From: Gigaspora margarita
Lineage: Eukaryota; Glomeromycota; Glomeromycetes; Diversisporales; Gigasporaceae
Direction: 5' to 3'
Assembly: GCA_009809945.1 (NCBI GenBank)
Contig: WTPW01000195.1
Location: forward strand, 1,317-65,316
Length of the DNA stretch: 64,000 bases
A model generated the notes under the pieces. The model did no database searches. It saw only the letters and a list, made by a program, of their open reading frames with translations, and was not told the DNA's origin. The position numbers and the translations under genes were made by a program. Below are positions 34,125 through 46,287 of the stretch, piece by piece. How positions within the stretch are numbered: the first letter of the stretch is position 1; every line of letters starts with the position of its first letter.

Positions 34125-34397
34125 GGCGAAATATGGCGTGCTTCCATCTAAAAGGTTTTTTCTTACTAAGTTAACGATACATGTCCACTAATCGAAAGTT
34201 GTAGAGCTCATCGAGACGCATCTAACGGTGGTTAGATCATCCAAATCGGCCCAGTGGATGGCGAGTTATCGTCGAAAAACGATTGGCCGACTATATAAAA
34301 ATCTATGACTGCTATAGGCGAAATGTGGCGTGCTTCCATCTAAAAATTTTTTCTTACTAAGTTAACGATACATGTCCACTAATTGAAAGTTGTAGAG
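34125..34397. repeat. Start of a ~192-bp satellite running into the gap
   Basis: GGCGAAATATGGCGTGCTTC at 34125 recurs as GGCGAAATGTGGCGTGCTTC at 34317, followed by the same TTCTTACTAAGTTAACGATA and ATGTCCACTAAT words, until N begins at 34398. The period is 192 bp. The same unit appears reverse-complemented right of the gap (35097-35275). A tandem satellite that could not be assembled explains the gap. Confidence 0.75.
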
Positions 34398-35095
34398 NNN
34401 NNNNNNNNNNNNNNNNNNNNNNNNNNNNNNNNNNNNNNNNNNNNNNNNNNNNNNNNNNNNNNNNNNNNNNNNNNNNNNNNNNNNNNNNNNNNNNNNNNNN
34501 NNNNNNNNNNNNNNNNNNNNNNNNNNNNNNNNNNNNNNNNNNNNNNNNNNNNNNNNNNNNNNNNNNNNNNNNNNNNNNNNNNNNNNNNNNNNNNNNNNNN
34601 NNNNNNNNNNNNNNNNNNNNNNNNNNNNNNNNNNNNNNNNNNNNNNNNNNNNNNNNNNNNNNNNNNNNNNNNNNNNNNNNNNNNNNNNNNNNNNNNNNNN
34701 NNNNNNNNNNNNNNNNNNNNNNNNNNNNNNNNNNNNNNNNNNNNNNNNNNNNNNNNNNNNNNNNNNNNNNNNNNNNNNNNNNNNNNNNNNNNNNNNNNNN
34801 NNNNNNNNNNNNNNNNNNNNNNNNNNNNNNNNNNNNNNNNNNNNNNNNNNNNNNNNNNNNNNNNNNNNNNNNNNNNNNNNNNNNNNNNNNNNNNNNNNNN
34901 NNNNNNNNNNNNNNNNNNNNNNNNNNNNNNNNNNNNNNNNNNNNNNNNNNNNNNNNNNNNNNNNNNNNNNNNNNNNNNNNNNNNNNNNNNNNNNNNNNNN
35001 NNNNNNNNNNNNNNNNNNNNNNNNNNNNNNNNNNNNNNNNNNNNNNNNNNNNNNNNNNNNNNNNNNNNNNNNNNNNNNNNNNNNNNNNNNNNNNN
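34398..35095. other. Assembly gap (698 N)
   Basis: An unbroken run of N. Apparent open frames across it on both strands are artefacts. The true size is unknown. Confidence 0.99.
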
Positions 35096-36956
35096 TTTTA
35101 TATAGTCGGCCAATCGTTTTTCGACGATAACTCGCCATCCACTGGGCCGATTTGGATGATCTAACCACCGTTAGATGCGTCTCGATGAGCTCTACAACTT
35201 TCAATTAGTCGACATGTATCGTTAACTTAGTAAGAAAAAACCTTTTAGATGGAAGCACGCCATATTTCGCCTTTTCTCCAGTTGACAGGCGGATTATCAA
35301 TTAAGTAAACTTGTTCAGAAAGTTAAAATATATTTATTTTAAAATTTTTATTAGTATTGGAGGACTTTTATTATTTGACTTTTTGATTTTTATATTTGAC
35401 AAAAAAATAAATTTTTTAAAAGAATATATTCAACAAATATAAAAATTAAAAGTTAAATAATAAAATCTTCTTCAATTTTAATAAAAATTTTAGAGTATAT
35501 GCATTTTGATATTCCAAATAAGTTTAGCTTAATTGATTATTATCGATTAATATAGTAAAATTTAGGCTTTACTATGTAGCAACTTTCTGCAAATTTTTAT
35601 TATAATAAATACTTCAATATTATTAGCTATTTTACTATATATATATTTAGGATATGATAAGTAGGAATCTCTCTCCCTCTAAAAAATTACATGATTTACT
35701 GCACTTTCCTAAAAAATGACAAAAAGTTTTTCCTGAGCTGTCTAATGTTATTTTCTAGAATTGGTTGCAAGTATATATTCTATAGTCAAAAGGTAAGTTT
35801 TTTTTTAGAAAACTCATTCTTAAAGAACATTTCTAACTTAGTATAAAAAATTACAACTTCAAAAAAAAATACTTAGAAAGTTTATATAGCATCTTATAAG
35901 CAAAAAAAATTTAGTGCAAAAAAAAAATTTATCACAAAAAAAACTTTTTGCAAAACAAAAATTCATTTGTGAAAAAAAATATATATAGTATATGGGTGAC
36001 TAACAATCACTATAATATTTTACTAATTATTCTCTAACAAGTTTATTTTACTGATAGTTTATTTTACTGAAGCTTATTTCACAAGAGTGCCAGGATGTAG
36101 GTGAGATTTTCTGGGTCATGTGATCAATTGATCTCCAGTCTAGGTTGGGATCATGTGACCACACAGGCTCTTTCCTATTTCACGGATCAATAAAAAAAAT
36201 AAATACCAGTACACGGATTCTTTTTTTTTTTTTACCAACCTTTTTTTTTTAAACGTTGCCGTTCGTTGTTGGTGTTGTTGCTTCTTTTTGCCATCTTCAG
36301 TTTCATTCTTAGTTTTATTGTCAGTTTGGTGTTAACTTGTCATAGATAAGGTGTAGTTGTCATGCAATTCTTCTATTGTTGTTTCATCGCGATTTTCTTG
36401 TACTGCCGATTTCATTTGCAGTGTTTTATTTTTCTTTTTTCTAGTTTCATTCTTTCATCATTTTATTCTAACATTTCGCTAGGTGTTGTAGTGCTATAAT
36501 TGATATTGTTAATAGGTTTTTAGTGTTAGATAAAAGATAGGGTTAGATAGTTATGTAAGATTATAGAGGTTAGATTGTAATGTATTAAGGTCGCGGGTTT
36601 GAGTTTTAGATAGTTAGTTTTTTGTTTAATGTAAATAAAGATAATTAAAATAAAATATATACTATACATACCATTTTGGTCTTCTTGTACCCTTTTCTTC
36701 TTAATCGTTATCCCGTAGTGGTTGTTCCAATAATTTATTTTCTAAAAACGAATTAAAATAAATACCGGTAATTTAAATTAAACGATTAAAAAAATAAAAT
36801 AATTTAAATTAATTAATAAATAAATAAAAAATAAAAATAGAATAAAATGAATTAATTAAAAATTTTAAATAAAATTTACAAAAAATTAAAAAGCGAATTT
36901 ATAAAATAAAAAAAAGATGTAGAAAAAAAAAATAATTTAAACGAAATAAAAAAATA

Positions 36957-38249
36957 CAGTGGGGACATATTATTATGGACACTTTTTGGGCAGCCGTTAC
37001 TCAAAATCGGGTAAGTAAACACAGCACGAAATTTATATCACGTGACTACCTGATCTCATGGTACAATATACTAAAATTTTACATGATTTCATTACATCGT
37101 GTAGAAATAATGCAAAAAATTCTAAAAATTTGATTTTTTTATTTGTACGAAAGCCAAAATTTTGCATTTTCTATTTTTTTTTTTTTTTTTTACATTTTTA
37201 TATAAAAAAAAACAAATTATATTATAATATTTGATGGGTCTGCTCCCAATTTCTATACAAGCATCAAACCAATTGGGAATGCTGTTGATAGTCTGTGACA
37301 AAGTTCTGTTGGTGTTTCATATCACGATTTTTTACAAGAGCATCCGGCTCTACGATATTACTAATGCCCATTTTTCATTTTGTTCATGTTGGAGAACCCA
37401 GAAAATAACGTATATAGGTCTTTTCTGACCACAAAACACTACTCCTGATGTTCAAGTGCCCATTTATACCTTTTTTCCATATTCTTAGTCATGATAAGAG
37501 GCTTTGGGGCGATACACGAGAACGAGCCCAAACTGTACAAAGCCAGCACATGGTACTCTCAGAAATTGTTTTTTTGCTTGACAATTGTATAGGTTGGTTA
37601 TTTGTGTAAGGCTGAGACAGCAGTTGCCATTTGTGACTAAGCCTTTAAGGTTTTCAAGATCCAAAGGTGTTAGTTTTTGGTCAACCAGTCCTTTTTTTTT
37701 AATTTTTGTATCTAACTCATGGTACTGCTTTATGACATTTCCCACAGAACTTTTCTACAACCAACCAAAGCTGCAATTGAACGAAGTGAATCACCTCTTT
37801 GGTGTCTATAAATTATGGCTCCTCGCTGTCTTTCTGTTAAATCTTTCTTCATGCCCATTTTTTGTGGAAAAAAAAAATTAAGATGCACATTTGTTTTTTT
37901 TTTATGCCGATTGGTCATACAGATATACTTTTTTTTATATCACATAATGTGACCTGGTATCACACTACATTTGAGCGAAATTTGAACCAGTTTAAGCAAA
38001 AAATTGATTTTTTGTAAATTTTTTTTTTAAAAAAAAAAATTTCAAAAAATTCTGAAAATCGATTTTTGTACAACTACTTTTACTAACTTTTGCATAACAC
38101 AAGTACAATCTAATAAAATTGCACCAAATTTAGTATGTTGTATCATTACATTAGCTGGTCATGTAATATAAATTTTATGCTTTGTTAACTTACCCGATTT
38201 TGAGCAACAGCCGCCCAAAAAGTGTCCATAATAATATGTCCCCCTACTG
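36957..38249 (-). mobile_element. Tc1-like transposon, internally deleted, 1293 bp
   Basis: Terminal inverted repeats begin CAGTGGGGACATATTATTAT on the left and CAGTAGGGGGACATATTATT on the right. They go on as GGACACTTTTTGGGC on both sides; weaker similarity reaches about 180 bp inward. TA flanks both ends (36955-36956, 38250-38251). A minus-strand transposase relic lies inside. The long matching ends suggest moderate age. The copy sits in the loop of the 36091-39470 foldback. Confidence 0.9.
37215..37860 (-). pseudogene. Tc1-like transposase relic
   Basis: Minus strand. The N-terminus MGMKKDLTERQRGAIIYRHQ followed by GDSLRSIAALVGCRK (from 37860) is the first Tc1 helix-turn-helix. A frame change leads into GNVIKQYHELDTKIKKKG and LDLENLKGLV (the second DNA-binding subdomain). 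Next, after further breaks, comes KWALEHQEW (about 37465-37440), where Tc1 has the AxxHxxW motif. The segment with the DDE residues is largely deleted. The end LSQTINSIPNWFDACIEIGS (about 37300-37245), then RPIKY, matches the Tc1 tail SMPRR..AVIxARGGPTKY. It cannot make an active enzyme: frameshifts, stops and a central deletion. Confidence 0.85.
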
Positions 38250-39917
38250 TAATTAAAAAACCCCGATTTTGTAAATATTATAATTTAAAAATAAAAAATA
38301 ATAAAATAAAACGTATTTATAAAATAAAAAAAATAATTTAAATGAAAAAATAAAAAACAATTTAAAAATAAAAAAAATAATTTAAAAAAAAATAATTTAA
38401 ATAAAAAAAACAAATAAAATAATTTAAAAAAAAAAACTCTAAATTTTTTTTAAAATTATTTATTAATTCTTTTAAATTATTATTATTTTTTTTAAATTAA
38501 TTTATTTAAACTATTTTTTTATTTTATAATTTGTTTTTTTATTTTTTTTTTATTTATAAATTATTTTTTTTGTTTTTTTTTTGTTTTTTTTTTAAATTTG
38601 TTTTCTTAATTTTTTTTTTATTAATAAATTATTTTATTATTTATTTTTTGTTTCTTTTTTTAATTTATTAATTTGTTTTTAACATCATTTTTATTTTTAT
38701 TTTAAATTCATTTAATTTTTTTTATTTAATTTATTTAAATTTTTATTTATTTTAAATTATTTAATTCGTTTTTAGAAAAATAATTATCTGGAACAACTAC
38801 CACTAATTATTCGGGGTCTTCAGGTTTGGAATTATTTTTATTTTCTAATTGTTTTTCTTTTTTCTTTATGCTACTAATACTAACCTTAACATTAACTATC
38901 CTAATCTAACACAACTATCTAACCCTATCCCTTATCTAATACTAACCCACCCACTAACAACATCAATTACAGCACTACACATCTAGCGAAACATTAAAGA
39001 AGAAACCACGAAACGGCGAAACAGCGAAATGAAAAACAACGAAATGATGAAATAATGAAATAACGAAACTGAAATGACAAAATAATGATACTATAGAAAA
39101 AAAACACTACAAATAAAACAGCAGTACAAGAAAATCAAAGATGTGACGAAATGACAATAGAAGAAAAAAAGTAAACCCTACTAATGAAATGAGAACTGCA
39201 CCTGTAATTGCAATACCAAACTGATGATGAAATGATACAATAGTGAAAAAAGGTGTCGAATGGCGATGTTTATAAAAAAAAAAGGTTGGTAAAAAAAAAT
39301 AGATCTGTGTATTTATTTTTTTACATTGCGAACAGTGATATTTAAAAAAAAGAAGGTTGGTAAAAAAAACTAGATCTGTGAAACAGAAAAGAGCCCATGT
39401 GATTGCATGATCCCAACCTAGCCTGGAGATTGATTAATCACGTGACCCAGAAAATCTCACCTACACCCTGTATCTGTCTCATTTCACTAACAAAGTAATA
39501 ACTAAAGCTGCATACATTAGAATATTAATGAACATAAACTATGATATTTGATGTAACATATGTGATATGATATTTAATATGATTATATATAAATTTTATA
39601 TAACATGAAAAGTGATGTACTAATTTAAATCTTCTAAATATCTGCAGCTCTAGCAATAACTAGTCATTATCATTAGGATCAAGATAGGGTCAAAGTTAAA
39701 GTTAATATGCTTTTAAAAAAAAACTTGTTAGTAAAATGAGCTTCAGTGAGATTACTTGTATAAATTTATGTTTTAATAGTTTGCTAAAATAGTGGAATAT
39801 TAATTTATATCCAAAATTTTCAAATTTTTGTATTTAAGATAAAATTTTCCAAGTTTTTGTATTTAATGCAAAATTTTCCAAATTTTTGCTAATTTTTTAG
39901 GGTTATATATGATCTAA

Positions 39918-40399
39918 GGAGGCATCCATAAATAATGTTATATTTGAGGAGGGGTCCCTAAAATATAATGTTTTTTCTAATAAGTAAAGGGGGTCAAAAA
40001 AATATAATGTAATTTTTTTATAAAAATTTGGTTAAAACTTGATACAGAAGTCTAAATTGAATGATTTGAATCATCTTGAGAAGAGGATTCGAATAGTACC
40101 AAAATTATTTAATTTGGTTCACTGGATCATGTTTATTAACAAAATACTATTGGTTATTATCTTTTCTTATTAAATTACTATAAAATTAATAGTTTTTTTA
40201 AGTAGCTCTTGATCCAGTAATCCAAATGAAATAATTTTGGTACCATTGCATTCATCTTATAGAGAATTACTAGGTCATAATATATCCAAGTTTTTGTAAA
40301 ATTTTATATATAAACATACAGATTTTTAAATTTTTTATATAGTCTAAGTAGGTCAAGAGCTACTATGTAGAAGTACATAATATTATTTATGGATGCCCT
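39918..40399. mobile_element. PIF/Harbinger-like MITE, 482 bp, TAA target duplication
   Basis: The ends are GGAGGCATCCATAAATAATG on the left and, reverse-complemented, AGGGCATCCATAAATAATAT on the right. TAA lies directly outside both (39915-39917, 40400-40402). The unoccupied sequence is visible in the neighbouring repeat at 40506-40525 (TGATCTAACCAATAAAA), which reads straight through the site. This fixes the ends and the 3-bp duplication. No coding capacity. Confidence 0.85.
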
Positions 40400-40402
40400 T
40401 AA

Positions 40403-42945
40403 CCAATAAAATTAGGTCTTTATATATGTGATCTGACCAAAAATTTTGGAAATAAAAATTTTCAAATTTTTTTATTTTCAATTTTTTGGGGTCATAAATG
40501 ATCTAACCAATAAAAATTGTGCTTTTATACATGTGATCTGATTGATAAAAAATTTTGATTTTTCTTTAAATGCACTCTTAGATTTAAATCTACTAAAGTC
40601 TACATATACTTTTTATTAACAACTCTAACATAAATCCTAATCTAATATAAAATTTTATATTATATACAGCATCATAAAATCAATTTTTAACATCAGCTGT
40701 AACAAAAATTATTGAGTTTACACTTACTATATTCGTATCAAGAAAGAAAAACTAGTACAAGACAATGTTTTTTTGAATAGCAAACCAAAAAAGAGCCCTA
40801 CTAAAAAAGTAACTGCTACAAATAATAAATTTAATAAAAACATTTTTTTTGTGATAAAAAATTTTTATCCAAATTTTTTTCAAATTTTTGCTGTTATTCA
40901 AATAAAGATTTGCAATTTGATATCCAAAATTTTACATGTCTCTGGTACCAATTCAAACTATATCTGCATAAATCTAGTTCTTGACCTGTGCTATATAGAT
41001 CTGTGTCTATCTGATACCAATTGTGCTAATCTGGCCTGATTTTCTTATAGGCTAATTTTAAAATAAAAAAAAACAAAATGAAAAAATGTACAAATTGTAA
41101 CTGATATACGATATGTAACAATATAATAGTAAATAAATGTGAAGAAAGAGTATAAATAATTGAGTTAAATGGTTTTTTTTTAAAGCTATCAAATATGAAA
41201 ATGTAATTGAATAGATCCCTTTTGACAAATTTACAATTAATAGTAAGATTTTTAGAAATCTAATTAGATAATATATACACATCAATATATAGTATAAATA
41301 AAAATATTTGAACTTTGTAAATATAAGTTATTTTTTCTAATAACTTTATATACAAGGTATTAATATTTTACTTGATTCTAATTTTTAAAATCTTAGTTAT
41401 ATGTTTTAAGTTTATCAAATGGTATCAACTAAATCATATATTTATTCAAATCAAGATCTTTTATCTAATCTCAAATCTTTCATCACTACTTATTATCCTT
41501 GAAATGTTGTTTTTGTATTATTATATTAGACTTCTTTCTTTATTAGTTAAATTAGATTTATTCTATTTTCACGAAATAACAGGCTAAGGTATTATTTAGA
41601 AAATAGTGCCTCCTAAAAATAGCATATATGGTTTCAAAATAATGCTCAGTACATCTCAAAATAATGTACCTCTATATAGTTGTTAAGTATAAAGATCGTT
41701 TATTATTAAATTAGTGATCTAATAGAATATATCTTTTTACAATTGAGAATTTTTGTTATACAAAATGCCACTATTTTGATTATTAGTCTAGTACAATAGA
41801 TGCCATTGTTATATAGTACAGTATTTGCCTCTTCCCTGATACTAAGCCAACCTATTTTTTGCTTAACCATACTTTAAAATTCTTTTTTACATTTGGTATA
41901 GTAATACAATGAATAAGTTCAAAAGTAATTTACTATTTGCTAATGGTATGTCTAAATTAAGTTGAAGAATACTGACTTAAAAAAAAAAAGAAACTTGATA
42001 AAGATAAAAATTGTAACTTGTAACTAATCCTATAAAGTATGTACATATGTATATATGTTGTTTTAGTTTATACTCACATATTTAAAATAGTGTTAAATTA
42101 TGAAATACAAGTTTTATATGTATCTACAACACACATTGTTTTATTTAAAAAATTAAGCTCAACAGAAAATTGATTTAGAATAATTAACATTTGTATCAAA
42201 ATAATACCCATATGCATTTATTTAGAAAATCTGACTTGGCAAAAAACCAATATATGTTTCAAAATAACACCCTAGCACATACTCTAAATAATGTGTCTAT
42301 GCTCAAAATAATGTGCCAGGATACATTATTTCATAAAAATATGGTACATATTAATTATTTTTATTTTATTAACAGATATAGATATTAAATAATTTTGATA
42401 TCTATAATTAATTAATAAGAATACTAGTAAAAGATTCATGAAATTATATAGATTATTTTAAATATTTAGATTAGTAAATATTTTATATTCAAAGACTATA
42501 CATAAAATAAAAAAAACAATGTTGCTTCTAATGCAGAAATTGACTAATACAAAATCTGGGATCATGATTTGAAAATATAAGCCCTGTTAAAATCCACATA
42601 TACTCCTTATTAATTCTAATTCTAAACCTTAACTAAACTCTTAAAAAAACCAGAAAAATACATCCAAAAATTTTTAAAATTTCATGTCAAAATAGGTTCA
42701 AATTTTAGCATCAACATAAATATTTATAAAATTGAATAAACTTATTTTAATACTTAATATAAAATTAATGTGAATAGTCAAACTAAATTAAATTGTAAAT
42801 AATTAATTAATAAATATTAATAAATATACTTCATATCCAAATACTAAATAATAAATACCAAACTTATCAAGATTAATATGAACTATAAAGTTAAGTGGTA
42901 AATATTCTTGAAATTGCTTATTTTAAATTTCAATGAATGTTCTTT
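40403..42945. other. AT-rich spacer, no gene seen
   Basis: Open frames (e.g. 40773-41039 plus, 41058-41285 minus) are low-complexity with no family features. A loose repeat of CAAAATAATG-type words occurs at 41633-41670 and 42200-42320. No terminal repeats are supported. Confidence 0.5.
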
Positions 42946-42946
42946 A

Positions 42947-43604
42947 TCCCTTAAACTGTCCAGTTTTAGCAGGCAAATTTGCCTGCTTAAATTTTATAAA
43001 TTCATATCTGATCTATTTTTTTAAAAAATAAAATATTTTATAATTTTTTTTTTAAATAAAAACTATAATTATATACTATTTAAAACTTCTTTTTATTTGC
43101 TTAATATTTATAAAAAATTTGAAGTTGATTATAAAAGAAAAATTATAATTTTTTAAAAAAATTTTAATTTTAAAAATTTTTTGTTTTTTTAGTTTTACTC
43201 AATAAAAATATAAGATTGACCCCCCTATTACCTTAATCCAAAGTTGTAAGACAATTTAAAATTACATTACTTTTATTATTAAAACTTTTATAACTTATTA
43301 AGCAAAATTTGAACTTTACTTAGTAGTAACTACAAAATTTCTCTTCGGGAACATATAAAATTTTAAGAAACTTTTTAAAATTTTAATAGTAAAACTAAAA
43401 AATAAGTTTTATTAAAAATGTAATATCTTTATCAAAATTAAAGATAGAATGATAAAATTTAAATATATTATATATAAAAGGAATATCTTTAATTTTATTT
43501 AATAAATAGGAGGGGTCAAGCTTAAATAAATTTTAAGAAAACTCAAAAAAACTTTTTAAAAATAATTTTAGCAGGCAAATTTACCTGCTAGATGGTTTAA
43601 GGGA
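42947..43604. mobile_element. TA-flanked TIR element, 658 bp
   Basis: The left end TCCCTTAAACTGTCCAG leads to TTTTAGCAGGCAAATTTGCC. The right end, reverse-complemented, TCCCTTAAACCATCTAG, leads to CAGGTAAATTTGCCTGC. TA flanks both ends (42945-42946, 43605-43606). GCAGGCAAATTTGCCTGC is itself a palindrome. AT-rich interior, no transposase. Confidence 0.8.
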
Positions 43605-43713
43605 TACACATACTAAAATTACCTACAAATTATCATAAATAAAACCAAGTAGCCACAGAGCTAAATAACCTGTTTTGAATATGTTACATAGTTTAATAAA
43701 TTTTAGGAGAATT

Positions 43714-43850
43714 TATATATAGGGGCCCAAAAAATGAAAATAATTACAAATAAGGGCCCAAATTAAAAATAATTACACATAAGAGACTGATATTTAAAAA
43801 ATATTACATATAGGGGCCCAAGTAGTAAAAATATATAAAATTAGTGAATT
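43714..43850 (+). repeat. GGGGCCC-block repeat, copy A1
   Basis: A block starting TTTATATATAGGGGCCC, with GGGCCC-containing lines spaced by AAAATAATTACA words. It recurs at 48018-48148 in the same orientation and, inverted, at 49299-49425 and 50112-50236. In the 48-49.4 kb copy it forms the ends of an element. Here it is a lone end or the left end of an element broken up by later insertions. Confidence 0.8.
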
Positions 43851-44344
43851 TACATATTAAATATGGTTATAACAGTAGTCGATCTGATTAGATTTATACT
43901 AACTCATTTTCATATTACTAATTATTGACAATTATGATGTCATATTGTGTAATTTTGTGTATAGTAGAAAAATTTTTATTTCATGAGAAGAATTTGGCCC
44001 ATTTTGTATTAATAGTTATTTAGGTTAATGTCGAGTATATATAATCTTGTATAAAGTTATAATGTGTATATCCATTTTGGTAATCACTAGATTATGATTG
44101 TGAGAAGAATTTAATCTATTTTCATAATATTAGATATCCAAGTTGATGTAAGATATGCGATGTAAACATGATTTATTGCAAAAATATGAAAATGAAAGCC
44201 ATGTATATCTGTTTTAGTAATTGCTAAATTATGGCCCATATAAAAATTTTAGTTATTAACTAATTATAGCTAAATTTAATCTTTATTAAATATGTTTAAT
44301 TATCAATGTAAAGTGGTGAAATATCACATGATCAAAAAGAAGTA

Positions 44345-44720
44345 AGTTACACAACACCTAGGCATCACAAGTAGATTATTGCTAGTAACTCACCTCATGA
44401 GTGAAGATCACAAGACAAATGCAGGAGCAAGAATTCAGACATAGGATAATCAAAATAAAAAGGAGGTAACAATAGCAAATGCACATGCTTGGCAGAAAAG
44501 ATCAGGTATTAGAAATGAGTAAGCGCAATATAAGTACATACAAAGAGCAGCTAATTCAAGACTTCTGGTGCCAAAAAGAACAACAAGGTAGAATTCTTGC
44601 CACTCACCCAAACTACTAATAACTGAAAGGATGTGATTTCATCATTTTTTTACTTAGACCAGCTAGCTGCAGCAGGTGGAAATGACCCACCGGCTGACCC
44701 TACTGAGAATCCAGTGCAAT
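44345..44720 (+). other. Less AT-rich coding-like relic, unrecognised
   Basis: The composition is more balanced than the surroundings. Short frames such as MSKRNISTYKEQLIQDFW (44513 onward) and AGGNDPPADPTENPVQL (ending TGA-like near 44725) read like protein, but stops and frame changes separate them. I cannot assign a family; a decayed transposable-element protein is a fair guess. Confidence 0.35.
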
Positions 44721-44917
44721 TATGATTGTTTTTGTTATGGGATCTTGTTTCTGACTATATCGGTCAATTGCTTGCTTTCTATCATATATGCTAACTTTAA
44801 GTTTAATAAAAAATATCACCTTTGGTATAAATCATCATAATCCAAATATCAAATATTGTATAAAATGAATGCTTTTCAACTCAAAATATAATAAAATTAT
44901 CTGTTATTATGACTATC

Positions 44918-45944
44918 CTATAGTTGGTGATAGAATTATTGAATTAAGGCAATTATAGCAATTATAGCATTTTACTAGTAGAGAATTAATTATAGCATAG
45001 CATCTAATTGCTATAAAAATAATATGCAGTAGTACCAAATAGCATAATATTATAAAGTTTTAATGCTATAATATCATAATACTGCAATACTGCAATTCTG
45101 TAATTCTGTAATTTCACAATAATACAATATTCGATACAGTAACTATAGTAATATTGGTACACAGTCACTCTAAACAGGAAACATAAAATATTCATTTACA
45201 TTAATTAACAGTAAGGCTGTTCGCAATTACAATTTTGTTTAACGTTTTCCTCCCCACTAGCTCTAAGAGCTCCCTCCTAGAATTAAACAGACCAATCAGA
45301 ATGCTTATCTCATTTTAAGATCCCAATAAGTCACGTGTTTATAAGTCAACCAATAATAATGTGTTTATTTTTTGCAATTTTAATATGTTTGTTTAATTTG
45401 ACCCCCCTACCCCTACCATGCTTAAGCTTCTTAAGGGAACGTTAAACAAAATTATAAATTCAAATGGCCTAAGTATAAAGTTAATTAACAGTTAAAGAGT
45501 ATTCTGCAGCAGAATACAATAGTTATAATAAAATTTAAAACAAGTATATATATAGGTATGTATCATCTTATATAAGCTATAAATGTGACTTATAGACTGG
45601 TCTAATTGACCAAAAAAATAAATCATAACATTTAAGTCAAAATAAAACCTAGACCTACAAACCCCTTTTCTCTTAACCATTTAGTCATTGCACATACTTA
45701 ATCAATAAAGTTGATATAATCTAATTTGAAAAAATATTTAGTATTTTATTTAAAAAAAATCATAATGCAGTACAAATAGTATTATAGCATATAGTATTTC
45801 TACATTATGGCATTATGGCATTATGGCATTAAGGCATTAAATATTATAGCATTATAGCATTATGGATTCCAGCAATTATGGCAAAAAATACAGCAATGCC
45901 ATAACTGTATTAATTTGTAAAATTAACTCTACCACCAACTATAG
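44918..45944. mobile_element. TIR element with GCATTATG minisatellite, ~1 kb, hosting a MITE
   Basis: The left end CTATAGTTGGTGATAGA and the right end, reverse-complemented, CTATAGTTGGTGGTAGAGT are inverted repeats. Sub-terminal stretches of GCAATTATAGCA (left) and GCATTATGGCATTATGGCAT (right) are inverted partners. The MITE at 45215-45469 interrupts it. Confidence 0.7.
45215..45469. mobile_element. PIF/Harbinger-like MITE, 255 bp, TAA target duplication
   Basis: The ends are GGCTGTTCGCAATTACAATT then TTGTTTAACGTT, and, reverse-complemented, GGCCATTTGAATTTATAATT then TTGTTTAACGTT. TAA is directly outside both ends (45212-45214, 45470-45472). It is less AT-rich than its host. Confidence 0.85.
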
Positions 45945-46287
45945 ACTATTTTGTTCACTTTAAAATATCTAATCGATTAGCAAATTCTTATATATTTTGT
46001 TATTCTATTGTTATATATATATGTATGTACATATGTACTGTACATATACACATACAAACAATATTCTGAATATCTTTCAAAAAATAGATAGTGCAGTTAC
46101 TATGATACACCATCTAGCAGTATACAACACAATACAAGGCAAAATTTTATAGAATGATTAAATACTATATTAATTTATTTGCTACAGCTATAATCAATAC
46201 TTAATAAAATCCTTGAGAAATAGTAACTTATTATATTAGGGGTGCTGGTAGTGCCCCATCTACTTTTGTAAACATATAAAATTAATA

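Larger units (their letters stand above)
33930..35712. mobile_element. Foldback TIR element around the assembly gap (family with 23668-24266)
   Basis: The right end reads GATTTACTGCA (to 35712). Inverted GTTGCTACATAGTAAAG (about 34048) and CTTTACTATGTAGCAAC (to 35583) match the inner pair of the 23668-24266 element. The left outer end appears lost. Between them sit near-identical inverted arms 34099-34305 and 35097-35303 and the run of N. The arms are less AT-rich than the surroundings. Confidence 0.65.
36091..39470. mobile_element. 3.4-kb foldback element split by a Tc1 transposon
   Basis: The ends are CAGGATGTAGGTGAGATTTTC (36091) and its counterpart GAAAATCTCACCTACACCCTG (to 39470). Inverted matches continue inward: GGTTGGGATCATG (36154) with CATGATCCCAACC (39398); GGTGTTGTAGTGCT (36481) with GCACTACACAT (38972); GATAGGGTTAGATAG (36535) with CTATCTAACCCTAT (38917); and CTAAAAACGAATTAAA (36740) with TTAATTCGTTTTTAG (38761). 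The arms are thus about 0.85-1.2 kb and meet around the Tc1 insertion at 36957-38249, with AT-only filler next to it. No transposase of its own. It is one of the longest palindromes in the window. Confidence 0.8.

Noticed and set aside
34362-35204. Long open frames across the run of N on both strands
   Set aside because: They exist only because N cannot encode a stop; only a few real codons lie at each end.
40773-41039. Plus-strand open frame of 88 codons considered as a small secreted protein
   Set aside because: No signal peptide at its start, composition follows the local AT-bias, and no supporting features.
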